Below, piece by piece: positions 1-11,269 of a stretch of DNA of 64,000 nt. Both the position numbers and the translations under genes were made by a program. The notes beneath the pieces are model-generated. The model saw only the letters and a list, made by a program, of their open reading frames with translations, searched no databases and was not told the DNA's origin. The DNA comes from Jaltomata sinuosa (lineage: Eukaryota > Streptophyta > Magnoliopsida > Solanales > Solanaceae), in the NCBI GenBank assembly GCA_003996215.1, contig QJPP01001425.1, positions 186,001 to 250,000 on the forward strand, read 5' to 3'. Within the stretch, counting starts at the first letter, position 1; the number at the start of each line of letters is the position of its first letter.

Positions 1-562
1 GTGTGGGATTGGGATGCTTTTTATAATTTTAAAGAGTTTGAGGCATGATTTTAAGTCTACTAAAATACATTTGGATTTTCTCTTACTCTCATTAGATGTA
101 TTAAAGTCTTCTTCTTCTCTCCTCTTTCTTTGTTCTTTGCGCTTTTATTTTTTTGAAATAACTTTTTCTCTCATATATTCTATCTTCTTCCCCAAGCATT
201 TTTCTTCATACTTGTCATCTTCAGGTAAGTTCTTTTATCATTTCAAGCATTTTTAATTTCATATTGATATAGTTTTTCAGAGATTCATGATTCTTTTAAC
301 GCTAGACTTCATAAATTTCTGATTTGTTTGAAATAATTTTTTAATTTTATTTCATTTTCTTGTCAAAATTTATGTTATTTCTAGTTATTTACTTGATTCA
401 ATGGAGTTTTTGGTTGTTTACGTTCATCCATATTAATAAAGCTTTAGGTTTTTTTTACTGTTTATATTCATCCATTTTCAAGATCTATTACTAGACTAGT
501 TATCGATTATTACTATTTTTATATCGTGGTTGGCCGACACTAGTATATTATTTGTATGTAGG

Positions 563-1211
563 TCATAAAAAAAATAGCAAAAGTAGAGAAGGAGGAAACA
601 TAATCACCCGTTCTGCTAGTAAAAAAATAAAAGGTGAAAAAATTCAGGAGTAGCAAAAGAAAAAATATTGTAGAATATCTAAATGTTTCTAATTCAGATG
701 GAATGAATGAGATTGATGAGTATCATGACATTGGTGATGAAGGAGATAAACTTAAGACTGGTACTAGAAAGTCTATTTCGAAGCAGTCTATTTCAAAAAA
801 TGATGATGATGATCTTTTGTCCTTGCCACGCTGTACAATGGACATTGATGTTGATAAATATGATATGATTACTTTGCTAGATGAAGTAAAAGCTTTTTCA
901 GTAAAAAGATTAGTTAAGTTTAGGTTATCATTGCTTGTTGATCTAAAAAGTTTTGGCTGATAAAGAATTTAGGAAATGGTTCAAGAAATCTTGCTTTGAT
1001 CAATTTAAAAAGTTATCAGAATATTTTAATCAATTCAATGGACAGATGGTCCATTGCATGCTATTTCATCTTGTTAAAGAGAAGAAGAATCACGAGATAT
1101 AGTTTTTAGTGGATAACAAGACTATGTATTTTGTCTTGAAGGAATTTGTGTTGATGATGTGTTTAAGTTGTCAATCTCCTCGTCGTGAAGAGAAATTGGA
1201 AAAAGCTATCT
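563..1211 (+). pseudogene. DUF1985/Ulp1-type transposon-associated protein, 5' part (decayed)
   Basis: I see a lysine-rich N-terminus with acidic stretches (open from 634), then, in another frame, a conserved block at about 961-1211 with EFRKWFKKSCF and LKEFVLMM. That block resembles the DUF1985 domain of plant proteins fused to Ulp1-like cysteine proteases, many of them carried by Mutator-like elements; this assignment is from memory of the family. The expected start codon after a 3' splice site at 562 has become ATA, and stops and frame changes follow. A donor-like GTAAG at 223 suggests a 5'-leader intron (223-562). The reading breaks at 1211, where an inverted copy begins, and resumes near 2141. 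Confidence 0.55.
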
Positions 1212-1807
1212 AATTTCTTTTCACGGCGAGAGAATCGATAACTTAAACATATTATCAACGCAAATTTCTTCAAGCCAAATCACAAAGTGTTGTCATCCAC
1301 TATGAACTACATCTCATGATTCTTCTTCTCTTTAATACGATGAAGTAGCATGTAATGGACCATATGTTTATTGAATTTATTAAAATATTCTCTCAACTTT
1401 ATGAATTAACCAAAGCAAGATTTCTTGAACCGTGTTTTAAATTTTTGATCAGCCAATTTTTTTTAAAATCAACAAGCAATGATTGGAAAAGCTTCTACTT
1501 CATCCAGCCAAGTAGTCATACCATATTTATCAATGTCATTTGTTTAGTGTGGCAAGGCCATGGGATCATTATTGTCATTTTTTGAAACAGACTGCTTCAA
1601 AATAGACTGTCCGGTACCAATCTCAAGTTTATCTCCTTTATCATCAAGTTCATGATACTTATCAATCTCATTTATTATGTCTGACTTAAAAATATTTTGA
1701 TCTTGTACAATCTTTTTTCTTTTGCTATCTCATGAATCTTTTTCACCTTTTCTTTTTCTACTAGCAGAACAAGTGATTATATTCCATGTTTCTCTATTTC
1801 TTGCCAT
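1212..1807 (-). pseudogene. Inverted copy of the DUF1985-type gene 5' end
   Basis: Read on the minus strand from 1807, this arm starts with ATG and encodes MARNRETWNII followed by a basic stretch ending RKRKGEK. It then runs into a stop and several frame changes. It is the inverted partner of the plus-strand copy at 563-1197. It keeps the start codon that the plus-strand copy has lost, so it shows what the ancestral N-terminus looked like. No promoter or full frame is visible, and it is not expected to make protein. Confidence 0.5.
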
Positions 1808-2140
1808 TTTTATGACCTACATATAAATAATATACTTATATCGACCAACCACGTTATAGAAATAGCAATAATAAATGACTAGTCTATTAATAGACTATGA
1901 AGACGAATGAACATGAACAATAAAAAAAATCTAAAACTCTATGAAGATGGATGAACATAAACAACTAAAAATGCCATTGAATCAAGCAAATGACTAGAAA
2001 TAACATAAAATTCAACAAGAAAATAAAACAAAATTGAATATTTTTTTAAACAAATCAGAAATTTATGAAGTCTAGGATTAAAAAAAATCATGAATCACTG
2101 AAAAATTATATTATTATGAGACAAAAAATATTGATAAGGT

Positions 2141-3574
2141 ATCAACAGATAGGCTGATGATGCTTGCTAGAGGGAGCAAATTGAACAAAGATAAGAAGCT
2201 GAAATATTATCTTTTTGTGATTTTTTCATACCATCTTGCTTTCTAAGATGTGTCCAAGTCTGTGAACTTGAATTTCATTAGAATGATGCACTCCTTGAAT
2301 TTGTTCGAGAAATATCCTTGGAAAAAAGAAAATTTTGACCTGACTTTGGAATATCTCAAAAACAAGGTCGATATGATCAAGTGGCACACTGCATATAAAA
2401 AGAAGAGCAATGCATCATATGCCATGTATGGCTTCCCCTTGATATTTATGGTAAATATTATAAGCCAATCAATTAGTACATTACAGATTTTGTATTATTT
2501 ATTTATTTTCTTTTTATTATGTGTGTGATTGCAAGCCTGAATATATGAAACTTTTTTCTCACTTGGAAAGAATGCTAGAAAATCAGATGATGTTCCTTCG
2601 CCTATTCTAAGGATGCTTAGATGATATACTTGCAAAATTGATTTATTTACCAAAGGTGATCCATTCAATCAAGTGAGAGCTTCAGAGGTATCAATTTGGG
2701 CTTGATTATCAATTATTTTCCAAAAGTTTAAACTAAGTGTTAATGTTTTACTATTTGTAAGTTCTGCCCCTTTACATTATCCCTATAGTTTGTGACATGG
2801 AGAGTGACTACATGACAACATTTGTGCATAATCTGAATGAGGTAAAGAATGTACTAATAGACGCTTTGAAGACTGAACTGAAAGGAGTTATTGTCATCCT
2901 TTTACCATCCGGGAGGCTAGTAAAGGAGCATATAGATGAGGATAATGGTACTGTAAATGCATATGCAGGTGCAAGTGGAGGAAATAGGGAAGAAAAAAGA
3001 CCAAACATGTGAGGATAATGGTACTGTAGATGCATATGCAAGTGCAGTTGGAAGAAATAGGGGAGGAAAAAGACCAAACAGGAGATATTTTGATGGTCAT
3101 GCAGGATCAAGTAGGATACAATTTGATATGGACTCAACAATAGAGGTGAAATTGCTTCATTGTATGTCCAATATAGAGAATTCTCTTCAAGGCATTCTAA
3201 ATTATGTGGAGAAGGAAAAATTAGAAGGAGCAAGAAGGGGTAGAAGAAGCGAGAGGCTCCCACAGACCAAGGTGAATATTATTTTTTGTTGTTGTTAGAT
3301 AAATGTTATATGCCATAAGTAATTCTTGTTAATTATGTTCAAAATATGTAGTAAATGAACATGTACTTGATGATGAACAAGAATCTACCATCAACAAGAA
3401 GAATATTAAAGCAATTGCTGGAGTTGATTTGACAAATGTTGAAAAAGCTGTCGGAGTGGAAGAAGCTAATGAGGCCCTTGGAGATGCTTCTCAAGTTCAG
3501 AATGCTGATGAGGCCATTGAAGGAGCTGCTCAATCTAAGGAGGCAAACGAAGAGTCTCTTAAATCAGCCGATTA
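2141..3574 (+). pseudogene. DUF1985/Ulp1-type protein, central part with decayed exons
   Basis: This continues the gene interrupted at 1211. A frame from about 2150 reads LMMLARGSKLNKDKKLKYY and, past one stop, LNLFEKYPWKKENFDLTLEY and YAMYGFPLIFMV. The PWGKESF-like and YALYGFP-like words are typical of the second half of DUF1985 proteins. Likely splice donors lie at 2452 and 3271 and an acceptor at 3351. The later exons (2797-3270 and 3352-3574) are charged and low-complexity, with acidic repeats rich in E, A and N, like the linker before the Ulp1 protease. No protease catalytic block is visible downstream. Stops and frame changes make it a pseudogene. Confidence 0.5.
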
Positions 3575-4280
3575 AGTTGAGGAGGCAAAAAAAAATAGGC
3601 TCCTAAATCAGTTGATCAGGTTGGGATAGTAGCTGAAGAGGTCCCTGAATCAACCGATCTAGCTATGAAAAATGTAGCAGATATTCTTGAATAAAATATC
3701 CCTGAATGAAATATCTCATAAGGAGGAGATGTTGATGTATTATCCATTACTGGAGATCTCAATGTTGAAAACACTTAATTTGATGATTGGCTTGTGTAAC
3801 AAAAATTAATTTTTTTATTTGTGAATGTTGGATGGAGGTTGAAAAATATTTTTTTTTTCAAATCAAGTGGCTCAGTTGATGCTACTATGCTAAGGTTGAA
3901 TGAATGTTTTTATAACTCTTTTTATGATATTATTTTATATTGTGTGTAGTGATCATGACTTGCTCACTTTATGCTAATGTTCTAAGGTTAGGTCATTGAA
4001 ACCTTTATTGTCACCAAACCTTATTATCTAATATACTATTACTTAATAATAGACTTATACTCGATGATTATTAATATCGTTTCTAAATCAATGATCTTAC
4101 CTTAACTCAAACATAAATGTTATAAATACACAAATACTTCTGCATATATTATTCAAAGTTTATTCACACGCTCAAAATAAAAAAGTCAACCACACCATAG
4201 TACTATTACATATTTTCAAGTAGAAATTAACAATAACAAAATTGAACATCAGCAACTTCAGTCGATTAACTTCTTCTTCA
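3575..4280. other. AT-rich DNA, no gene recognised
   Basis: Rapid stop codons occur in all frames. The first 150 bases may be further decayed linker of the DUF1985-type gene. I see no splice-supported exon, RNA gene or terminal repeat. Confidence 0.5.
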
Positions 4281-4289
4281 GCAAAAATC

Positions 4290-4790
4290 AACTGCTATTT
4301 AAGTTGATTCCTCTCAATCTTTGTGTCTCTCAACAAATTCTTCAGGTGATTTGTCTTCTCTTCAAATTCTTTAAGCAATTACCTAAGCAAATACCAAAGC
4401 AAATACCATTTTTTTTCAAATTTTATTAGACTTTTCTGTATTTCAAACTTAGTAAAGATTAAGCCTTGAAATGCTAATATGTTAGAAGATAGGCTGTTTT
4501 TAGGTCCTAGGCTCTTTCTAAATTGCTTTTTCAAATTTGTGTTGTGGCATGTCTTAATCCACATGAATAGTTGTATCGATCATTATTCTAAATAAAATAA
4601 TAAACAATTACAGACAACACATAAAAAACTTAAAAGCATATCTTAAGAATAAAAAAACTTACATTCTCTAGTAACAATTATAGAATATGCGACCTGAATT
4701 ATTTTTGATGTGTGATGTCTTTAAGATAATTTCTTTACCACATAAACAAACAGAGGTCTTTTCTTTCTGAGATGTTCAAGATGATTGAGA
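4290..4790 (-). pseudogene. GRF-type zinc-finger and coiled-coil remnant
   Basis: On the minus strand, about 4770-4680 encodes CLCGKEIILKTS followed by NNSGRIFYNCY. The spacing of Cys-x-Cys, the LKTS word and GR-x-F-x-x-C matches the start of a GRF zinc finger. GRF fingers are common in small plant transposon-linked proteins with a C-terminal coiled coil. About 4400-4300 encodes a charged helical stretch (KEFEEKTNHLKNLLRDTK), which could be that coiled coil. No start codon is in frame, a stop follows the finger, and the middle part is frame-shifted. It lies tail to tail with the DUF1985-type pseudogene, so both may be cargo of the same dead element. Confidence 0.35.
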
Positions 4791-5520
4791 TACTTTTGAA
4801 GATGAAGATGGAAAAGAATGAAAGATTTGAAAAGAGGAGTTGATCAAGAAAAAAAAAGATGGAAGATTTGAAACATGTATGAATCTTGGCAAAAGTTGAA
4901 ACATGTTTGAGCTGACTGAAACATTATTGTTATCATTGTAAATTTATTACTATTTGTAATTTTTTTTATGCAGTTTAAATTTTTAATAGATAACATGTCT
5001 CATGCATAGACCATAATAGACGTTAAGCATCGATTAGTGAAATGTGTAAATGTATAATATCAGTATCTGTAAATTACTAGTGATTGGTACTAAACTTTCA
5101 AAAATAGGAAATAATGAAAAATCTGATGAATTTTCACAAGTCTTACCTGTCCCAAGTGAGTCAAATTCTTTTATATGAAATTCAGAGTTATAATAGACCA
5201 CATATAATATAAATTAAACCACAATATTAGTTTTGCATATATCATTAAAAATGAGTAATTATATGACAACACAATCTATAAAAGACTAGTTATTGATGAT
5301 AGACTTTAAAAATGAGTAATAACAGAAAACCTGTTGAATTTGAACAAGTATGACAAATCCCAAATCTCAAACCCCAAACTTCGAACACAAACCCTAAAAT
5401 AAGTAAATATTAAATTGGACAAGTTGTCAATATCAAAAACCCTTATGCTATAATAAATAACCGACATAGTTTATAATCCCCTGGTGGTATATATAAATCA
5501 AGGAAGACCTATGGATAAAA
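4791..5520. other. AT-rich DNA, no gene recognised
   Basis: No open frame, RNA gene or element terminus could be supported here. Confidence 0.5.
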
Positions 5521-5525
5521 AAGAC

Positions 5526-5818
5526 AAAATAAATAAATAAAATTATAATAGGGGACTTGCCACCATTTAAACATCATAGCACCACTTTGTTACATCATAT
5601 GAGAGTCCCCATCTAGTGGTGACATGATTCAAAGAGTTTAAGGACAAGTAATAGTCCCTAGATCATCAATATTTAGCTAAAAGGGCGATAAATAAATAAA
5701 TAAAATTAAAATTAGAAACTTGTCATCATTTAAATATCATAGCACCATTTTGTTACATCATATAAGAGTCCCCATTAAGTGGTGACATGATCCAAAAAGT
5801 TTAATGAAAAGTAATGGT
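5526..5818. repeat. Direct duplication, period about 162 bp
   Basis: A block from about 5526 to 5657 (AAATAAATAAATAAAATT, then ACTTGCCACCATTTAAA and GTGGTGACATGAT) recurs from about 5689 to 5818 with some ten to fifteen base changes. The 30 bases between the copies are not duplicated. It may be part of an unrecognised non-coding transposon. Confidence 0.8.
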
Positions 5819-5933
5819 TGTACAAAGATCATCCTTAAATCAAGATTGTGCTCTGAGAACCATTACTTGTTCTCATACTAATTGGATAGATTGCTTTAAG
5901 AATTACTCATTGTTCTCAACCATCCTTTGGATC

Positions 5934-6262
5934 TGTCACGACCCCAAAAATATAAGGGTTATTATGATGGCACCTACCCCAACTCAATTTTGGTAGGTAA
6001 GCCAAACTCAATAAATACAATTAACTCAAGACAAAGGAAAATAATAGAATATCGATACGAATATATGTTAATATCTCCAAATATTCCCATATGAAAAGAA
6101 AATAATACATCATAAATTCCAAAACTCAGCTATCACAAGTACAAAAGTGACCTTCAAAACTGAATGTCAAAATTGAAATACAAAGCTTTTCAAGTAGTAG
6201 ATAAGACATAAATAAATGATAGATAAAACTGGAATAGTCTTTGAACACAAGAGCTCACTACA
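5934..6262 (-). mobile_element. Possible LTR end of an older minus-strand element
   Basis: TGTCACGACCCC at 5934 looks like the reverse complement of a Solanaceae gypsy LTR 3' end. The text continues up to 6262, is split by the insertion at 6263-14818, and resumes at 14824. I cannot find the partner LTR. Confidence 0.35.
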
Positions 6263-6399
6263 TGTAACAATCGGATCCATCGTTATTTTAGAAACCACGA
6301 TATCGCAAAATTCAGGAATAATTTAAAAATGTTTTGTATGAAGTGGGGCGATGTGACAGAAATTTTTAGATTTTTCGAAATCATCCAGGCTGATGTCAC

Positions 6400-6460
6400 T
6401 CTGCTATAGCGGTATTTATTCTACTATAGCACTACCGCTGTAGCGGAAGGCCATCCACTA
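6400..6460. repeat. Cluster of CCGCTATAGCGG-like palindromes in the 5' LTR
   Basis: Words such as GCTATAGCGG, CTATAGCAC and CCGCTGTAGCGG follow one another about 140-200 bases into the LTR. A TATA-like TTTTAATAAAAGAC follows at about 6499. The 3' LTR has the same cluster at 12460-12525. Confidence 0.7.
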
Positions 6461-7419
6461 TTGCAGGATGATGAGAGACAATATCCTCATAACGCGATTT
6501 TAATAAAAGACTTATCCTCCTCAGTTGGAAGCCATATGAGAATTTCTCTAAAAACTCTCCTAGGATTCTCCAAGGCTTGGGAGCCATGGGGAGGAGGGAT
6601 TCCAGCTAAAAGGACGCGAAGACTCGGGTTTCAGGCTTGTCATCCAGCAGGGAACGCCATCACGGAGCCAGAAATTCATTGTGCAGCTGCTTGGTGTCCA
6701 AGTAGGCTAGGTTTATTTCATTGAGTAGATTCACTCGCTTCTATTTTGTATTTATTATATAGATTAAAAGGAGAATCCATGCCTAGGCCTTCGGGCACGG
6801 AGTCTGGAAGGTTGTTGTGGTTGAATTGGTTTAACTAGAAATATGATTAAGTGGGGATATTGGGTTGACACATTCCGGGTTGTGTATGTTAATTATGTAT
6901 GTTAATTGTGTATGTTATTATGATGTAGGATGACAGAGTTTCAGGGACTAGAATGTCGAAAAAGTTCGGGGAACCAAAAAGGCTTGGGAAATTAAATGAC
7001 TATAAAAAGGAAAGGAAATTTTGGAAATGAGTTGGTATAAAAAGATAGAATAACTAGAATGGATGAATTACCAAGGTTAGGGGAGGTCTTCCCCATATAG
7101 TCCTTCGGTCCTAGGATAAAGGTCAGGAATGGGTGTATCTACTAGTATGTATTAAGAGGTGAGTTGGGGTTAGTCTTTGGACAAATTTAAGATGGAGCTT
7201 ATGTACCCGGGGCAGGGTAGGTGATGGTTGCTGATTTCTAATATGCATTATGTGTTCATGTACCATTATTTAGTATTGTATGAGTTGCATGCTTAAGGAA
7301 TGAATTGTGAATGTTTAATGTCCGGTTACCAGTCTTGTGAAATGAACTTGTTTGTTACTTGTTGGTTTACAAGTATGTTTGTTAATTGTTTGTGATTGAT
7401 TGGACTTGGTGTGAAATTT

Positions 7420-7566
7420 GGTTGGCTCAGTACCATGACTTGTACGGGAACACTAATGGTTGGCTCGAGTACCACACCTGGTACGGGAACACTAACAGCT
7501 GGCTCGGGTACCATACCTGGTATGGAAATTCATATTGGTTAGATCGGGTACCACGCATAGTATGGG
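7420..7566 (+). repeat. 39-bp tandem repeat in LTR, about 3.7 units
   Basis: Units of 38-40 bases share GGTTGGCTCGGGTACCA and CCTGGTACGGGAACACTAA. The core GGTACCACGCCTGGTACC is itself nearly palindromic. Related arrays occur at 13495-13645, and in reverse orientation at 30166-30312 and 34258-34372, which ties these LTRs into one family. Confidence 0.85.
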
Positions 7567-8046
7567 TTGTTTTAATTGCATTATTGTGTTCTTTCGATAG
7601 TTTCATGAGTGGACCGGATTGTACTTCTTGACTGTGATTATTGCATGTGGTCCATGAGAGGCCGAGTGATTTTATCTAATTGTGAGGTTGATCTTAGTGT
7701 ATGCCGATATTGCATGTCTAACACTTAGGTGATGTTAGGGGATCCTTGGTGGGACTGGGTCATGTGAAAAAGGATATATGTTATTGTCATTGGGTGTTGT
7801 CCATGGTTTCTAGTTGGTTACGTGTGGTTGACAACCTAAAGAGAAGACTTGGGGTCTGGTTATAGTACTAGCTGTTATTATGTGTTGAATGTGGCCCTGG
7901 GGGTCATTGGGGTGTTGGTATTAGTAGGTGGGGTATGATGAGGTGTGGTCTATGTCGCTAAGTAGTGGGGTCTACTTTGGGTTGTTGAGTAATAATGGTT
8001 GACTGGGGTAATGAATGGTGGTCCGAGTATGGACATAGTTGTCGGA

Positions 8047-8181
8047 TAGGTGATAAGTGTGACTTGGGATGTCTAGGAGATAAGTGTAACTTGGGAAGTC
8101 TAGGTGATAAGTGTGACTTGGGGAGTCTAGGTGATAAGTGTGACTTGGGAAGTCTAAGTGATAAGTGTGACTTGAGAAGTC
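8047..8181 (+). repeat. 27-bp tandem repeat in LTR, 5 units
   Basis: Five exact-length units of TAGGTGATAAGTGTGACTTG plus seven more bases run head to tail. The 3' LTR carries the same five units at 14126-14260, so the array predates insertion. Confidence 0.9.
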
Positions 8182-8737
8182 GTAGGTGGTTGGTGTAGAG
8201 TTAGAGAGGGGGAGTTGGCAGCGGAAGGGTTAGGAAGGCTTGGGTTTGAAGTGGGTTTTGATAAAGGTGGATGTTGAAGGACTGAAGTATTATAGTTAAA
8301 TGTGTATTTCCCTTGATTTCTTATATGATGATATGAGTGGATTCGGGTCTACCAATGATGCCAATCAGTATGTGCGTTTGTATTGATTCTACTCTTGCTA
8401 TACCTTTTTGGGTAGTCTGATTGCAGGGTCGGCGATGTTTCATAGGTACATGATGACCGCGAGCTTCAATAGCTTCTACTCCTGTTTCCATGGTGGGAGC
8501 TATGTACTTTTACATTTTTGTTACACTCATGTAGTATCTCTTGTACCGGCTTAGACTAGATTCTAGGGAGGGTTTGTTTTCAAGTTTTAAACATTTTTTT
8601 CTTGTATTTAAAAAGGGTTATTTTCTTACGTTTTACTTTGTTTTCCGCAAGCACCTGTTAGATCAGGTGGTAAGGGTTCGTTTATCTAGGTGGTTCGAGT
8701 AGGTGCCTGTACGACCCAGTAAATGGGTCGTAATAGA

Positions 8738-8750
8738 TGGTATCAGAGCC
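8738..8750 (+). promoter_or_regulatory. Primer-binding site (tRNA-Met type)
   Basis: TGGTATCAGAGCC lies two bases after the 5' LTR. This is the usual plant primer site complementary to the 3' end of initiator tRNA-Met, and it fixes the element's orientation as plus. Confidence 0.9.
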
Positions 8751-9988
8751 TAGGTTATCGGTCTCCCAATACAAGAGAAAAATATCGAATAGAGTCCTGC
8801 GAATTGGTGTGTTGACGTCCATATCTAATCTTTGGGAAGCTATGAAGCATTCTAGGAAACATCTCTCTTCTTTTATTCCTTTTCGTGTGGTTCATCTACT
8901 TGCTTGTATGAGTTGAGTCCAATTGGTATCTCTCGATTCTCATTCGTATCTCGGCAAAGAAAAGGATGTCATTGACTTTGACTGTTATGAAACAAGCACG
9001 AGAAGTTGGAACCGAGAAGGTTCCAATTGGTATCTAGCCTCAGAGGCTATGGTAAGGCATGAATGGTCGACTAATAGTCATCCATGGGAAGAATAGATAA
9101 TGTTATATGTGACTTGATTGTTTAAATTTGTGTGTTGCAGTACCTGGCTAATTGAATTTGTTAGTGTGTAATTGACTTGCCTAATTGTGGATATTTTGGT
9201 CCGGGAAGAGTCTTAACTTGAATTTATGTGCTTCGGTTAATGAGTTGCCATGTGTATTGACTTAGAGTTTTGTGTTACTTTTTGAGGAGGGACTCATCAC
9301 TGGTTAAGATGATGAGAGGACAAGACTTATGGCTGTAGGGAAGCTTCAGTTTCAGGACAGTCGGGAGTGGTTGGAAACCATGTGAACAAGGGAATGTGTT
9401 GTCATGAAAAAGATTTTCCATGTGATTTGATTTTTGATTTAATGATTATTGGATGTTAAGGTGTTGATCTGTGTACTTCCAGGAATAGTTTTGGGGTGTT
9501 GTTTAAAGACTATGGCGGGGTTGATGATAGTAAGAACGATAACCAGGAATGGGGATGAGTTGATTCTACTAAAAATTTAAATTTTCTGGGCTGTCATTGT
9601 CGGGACTGCCATAGAAGAGATATACCGCTACGACGATCCCGCTATAGTGGAATTTTCACCGCTATAGTAGTACCATGATAACGGAATAGCTAACCCCTAT
9701 AGCGGGGAGGAACGGGGCAGAATGCTTGCCGTGTTTTCCCCTATTTTTCCTTCCATTCTCGGGGCATTTAAAAGCGATAACTAAGCTATGCATTGCTACG
9801 TAAAGCAAGGAAATCCATCTATAGAGCTAATAAAGTGTGCATATAAGGGAAATTGTCCGAAAGCTAGCATCCACGTGCCTAAAAATGAGGGGAAAGAGGA
9901 AAAGGGAAGGATTGTCTAGAACAAGTCCCAAACGGGGGCAAAACCAAAAAAGCAGTAATTGTTTGTAATAAAGGGGGGAAGGGAGGTC
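8751..9988. other. Non-coding internal region of the element
   Basis: No gag-like frame is open in any direction. It contains a palindrome cluster at 9605-9705 and otherwise nothing I can name. Confidence 0.55.
9605..9705. repeat. Internal cluster of CCGCTATAGCGG-like palindromes
   Basis: Variants such as ACCGCTACGACGATCCCGC, CGCTATAGTGG, CCGCTATAG and CCCCTATAGCGGGG lie within 100 bases in the element's interior. They resemble those in its LTRs. Confidence 0.7.
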
Positions 9989-11157
9989 CTAGGCCTCATT
10001 ATCACTCAGGAAGGAGAACTCTTGCATGTCCTCGGGCTCCAGTGTGGGAAGCTCTCGACCCGGGGTGACGCAAGAGAACATGACCTTGACGGTCTTCCAC
10101 ATTCGGGAAAACAGGCGATTCCGGGAGCGTCTCTTCTTCTTCTCCTCATCTAGATCCCTTTGGATTGCTGCATAATCCTGAGCAGAAGGCAGCTGGGCTG
10201 CACCTTCAGTAGCAGTGCCCTCCGTGAACCTCTGTACCGCGACCAGAGTCTCCTCAAGCTGGCGGCTAGTAATCGGGGGCTGAGTCTAGGAAGGAGCGGG
10301 AGTATCATCCTCATCATCATAATCTTTATCCTTGGCAGCCTGGCTGCTCCCTACTTCATCTACCTTCCTCTTCTTGTTAGAGGTAACGATTTTCACCTGG
10401 AGAGGGTTGAAGGGGTCATCCATGGCTACCTCATGGTCAGTATGATCCTCGGGAACATGGTACCGTCGACACAACTCAGACACTAGACCCAGAAGAAAGG
10501 GGCCTCTTTTAGGACCCCGATAGAAGTCCCTCCACTTGGAGATAATCTGCTCCCCAACATCCAGGATGATCCCCTGAATAGCATAAACAACCACCAAAGC
10601 CTGAGCATAGGTCACGTCGGTGGTGTTGCCAATGGATGAGTCCTTTGGGACACTAGATTCAGCCACTTCATAGTGTCTGCAGAGAAGTAGGCACTAGTGA
10701 TGCCCTCAGCACTGGGCCAGTAGACCTGATCTCGAAGCTCCGTATCTACCAAAGTATCCCTCAACCAAGTCATGTCCCAGAGTCGATCCTTGGCCTCGTA
10801 CGCATTATTGGAGACATGAGGCACTCCTAACACCTCATTTATGGTCTGAGAATCCACTAGAACATCTACCCCTCTAAGGTGGATGGTAGGGTTGGGATTA
10901 TCCCAATGGACGATCGGGAGTATAACATAGAACTTCCGCACCTAACCGGTAAGTGAAGGCGGGGGATCCACCACCAGTGAGGTCCATTCGAACTCTAGGA
11001 GCCTTCGATGGAAGGCACCTGCCCTCTCAACCACCCCTTCTATTTTGAAGGCCCTTTCGCAGAAAAATCCATATCGGTAATAGTCTCGAAACCTATCCTG
11101 AATAGCATCATCAGGGAACCTCACATAATCATACTCAGGGTATTGTCCTTCAGCCAT
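9989..11157 (-). pseudogene. Antisense ORF: 'putative plant transposon protein' family
   Basis: Read on the minus strand from ATG at 11157, the frame gives MAEGQYPEYDYVRFP. It then carries a block with RKFYVILP and LRGVDVLVDSQTINEVLGVP, followed by VVYAIQG, SKWRDFYRG and LCRRYHVPEDHTD, an acidic hinge, and a basic C-terminus ending LSDNEA. The order (FY-x-NLP, R-GV-, INxxLGxP, then LCRxxGV) is that of the plant transposon protein family (Pfam 'Transpos_plant', from memory). It would be about 388 residues. Two in-frame amber stops (about 10942 and 10286) and one frameshift (about 10640-10666) inactivate it. It runs opposite to its host element; antisense extra ORFs are known from Tat-lineage plant gypsy elements. 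Its function is unknown. Confidence 0.7.
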
Positions 11158-11269
11158 TGAGTTTGTTAACCTACAATATAGCCAAGAGTGGGATTAGAAC
11201 TTGTTTTAGCATGAAGGGACGGGTTTAAAAAGGAAATTTTTTCTAAGTGTAGCTTGGGAAGGCTACTTT

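Larger units (their letters stand above)
270..2105. repeat. Large inverted repeat, arms about 0.9 kb, 14-bp spacer
   Basis: Bases from about 270 to 1197 are repeated in reverse complement from 1212 to about 2105, with small indels. The innermost pairing is AGAAATT (1191-1197) with AATTTCT (1212-1218), leaving a spacer of about 14 bases. Outer pairing is still clear at 282-290 with 2088-2096. By eye the arms are roughly 80-85 % identical. The arms contain the leader intron and 5' coding part of the DUF1985-type gene, so a transcript across the region would fold into a very long hairpin. Confidence 0.85.
6263..8735 (+). repeat. 5' LTR, 2473 bp
   Basis: It starts TGTAACAATC and ends GGGTCGTAATA just before the primer site, and pairs with 12316-14818 over its full length. 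It contains a palindrome cluster (6400-6460), a 39-bp tandem array (7420-7566) and a 27-bp tandem array (8047-8181). The terminal CA seen in the 3' LTR has decayed to TA. Confidence 0.85.

Noticed and set aside
14..256. 80-residue hydrophobic open frame
   Set aside because: It is T-rich composition without a domain, and a likely splice donor lies inside it. Probably leader DNA of the DUF1985-type gene.
5700..5760. AAATAAATAAAT runs considered as a microsatellite of interest
   Set aside because: Only three to four units, and explained by the 162-bp duplication.
7995..8198. 67-residue open frame with GDKCDLGSL repeats, present in both LTRs of the element at 6263
   Set aside because: The repeat unit is 27 bases, so any open frame stays open. 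The two LTRs are copies of one sequence, so conservation is not independent evidence of coding.
10160..10486. Plus-strand open frame of 108 residues
   Set aside because: It is the shadow of the antisense transposon ORF, whose minus-strand reading shows recognisable family blocks.
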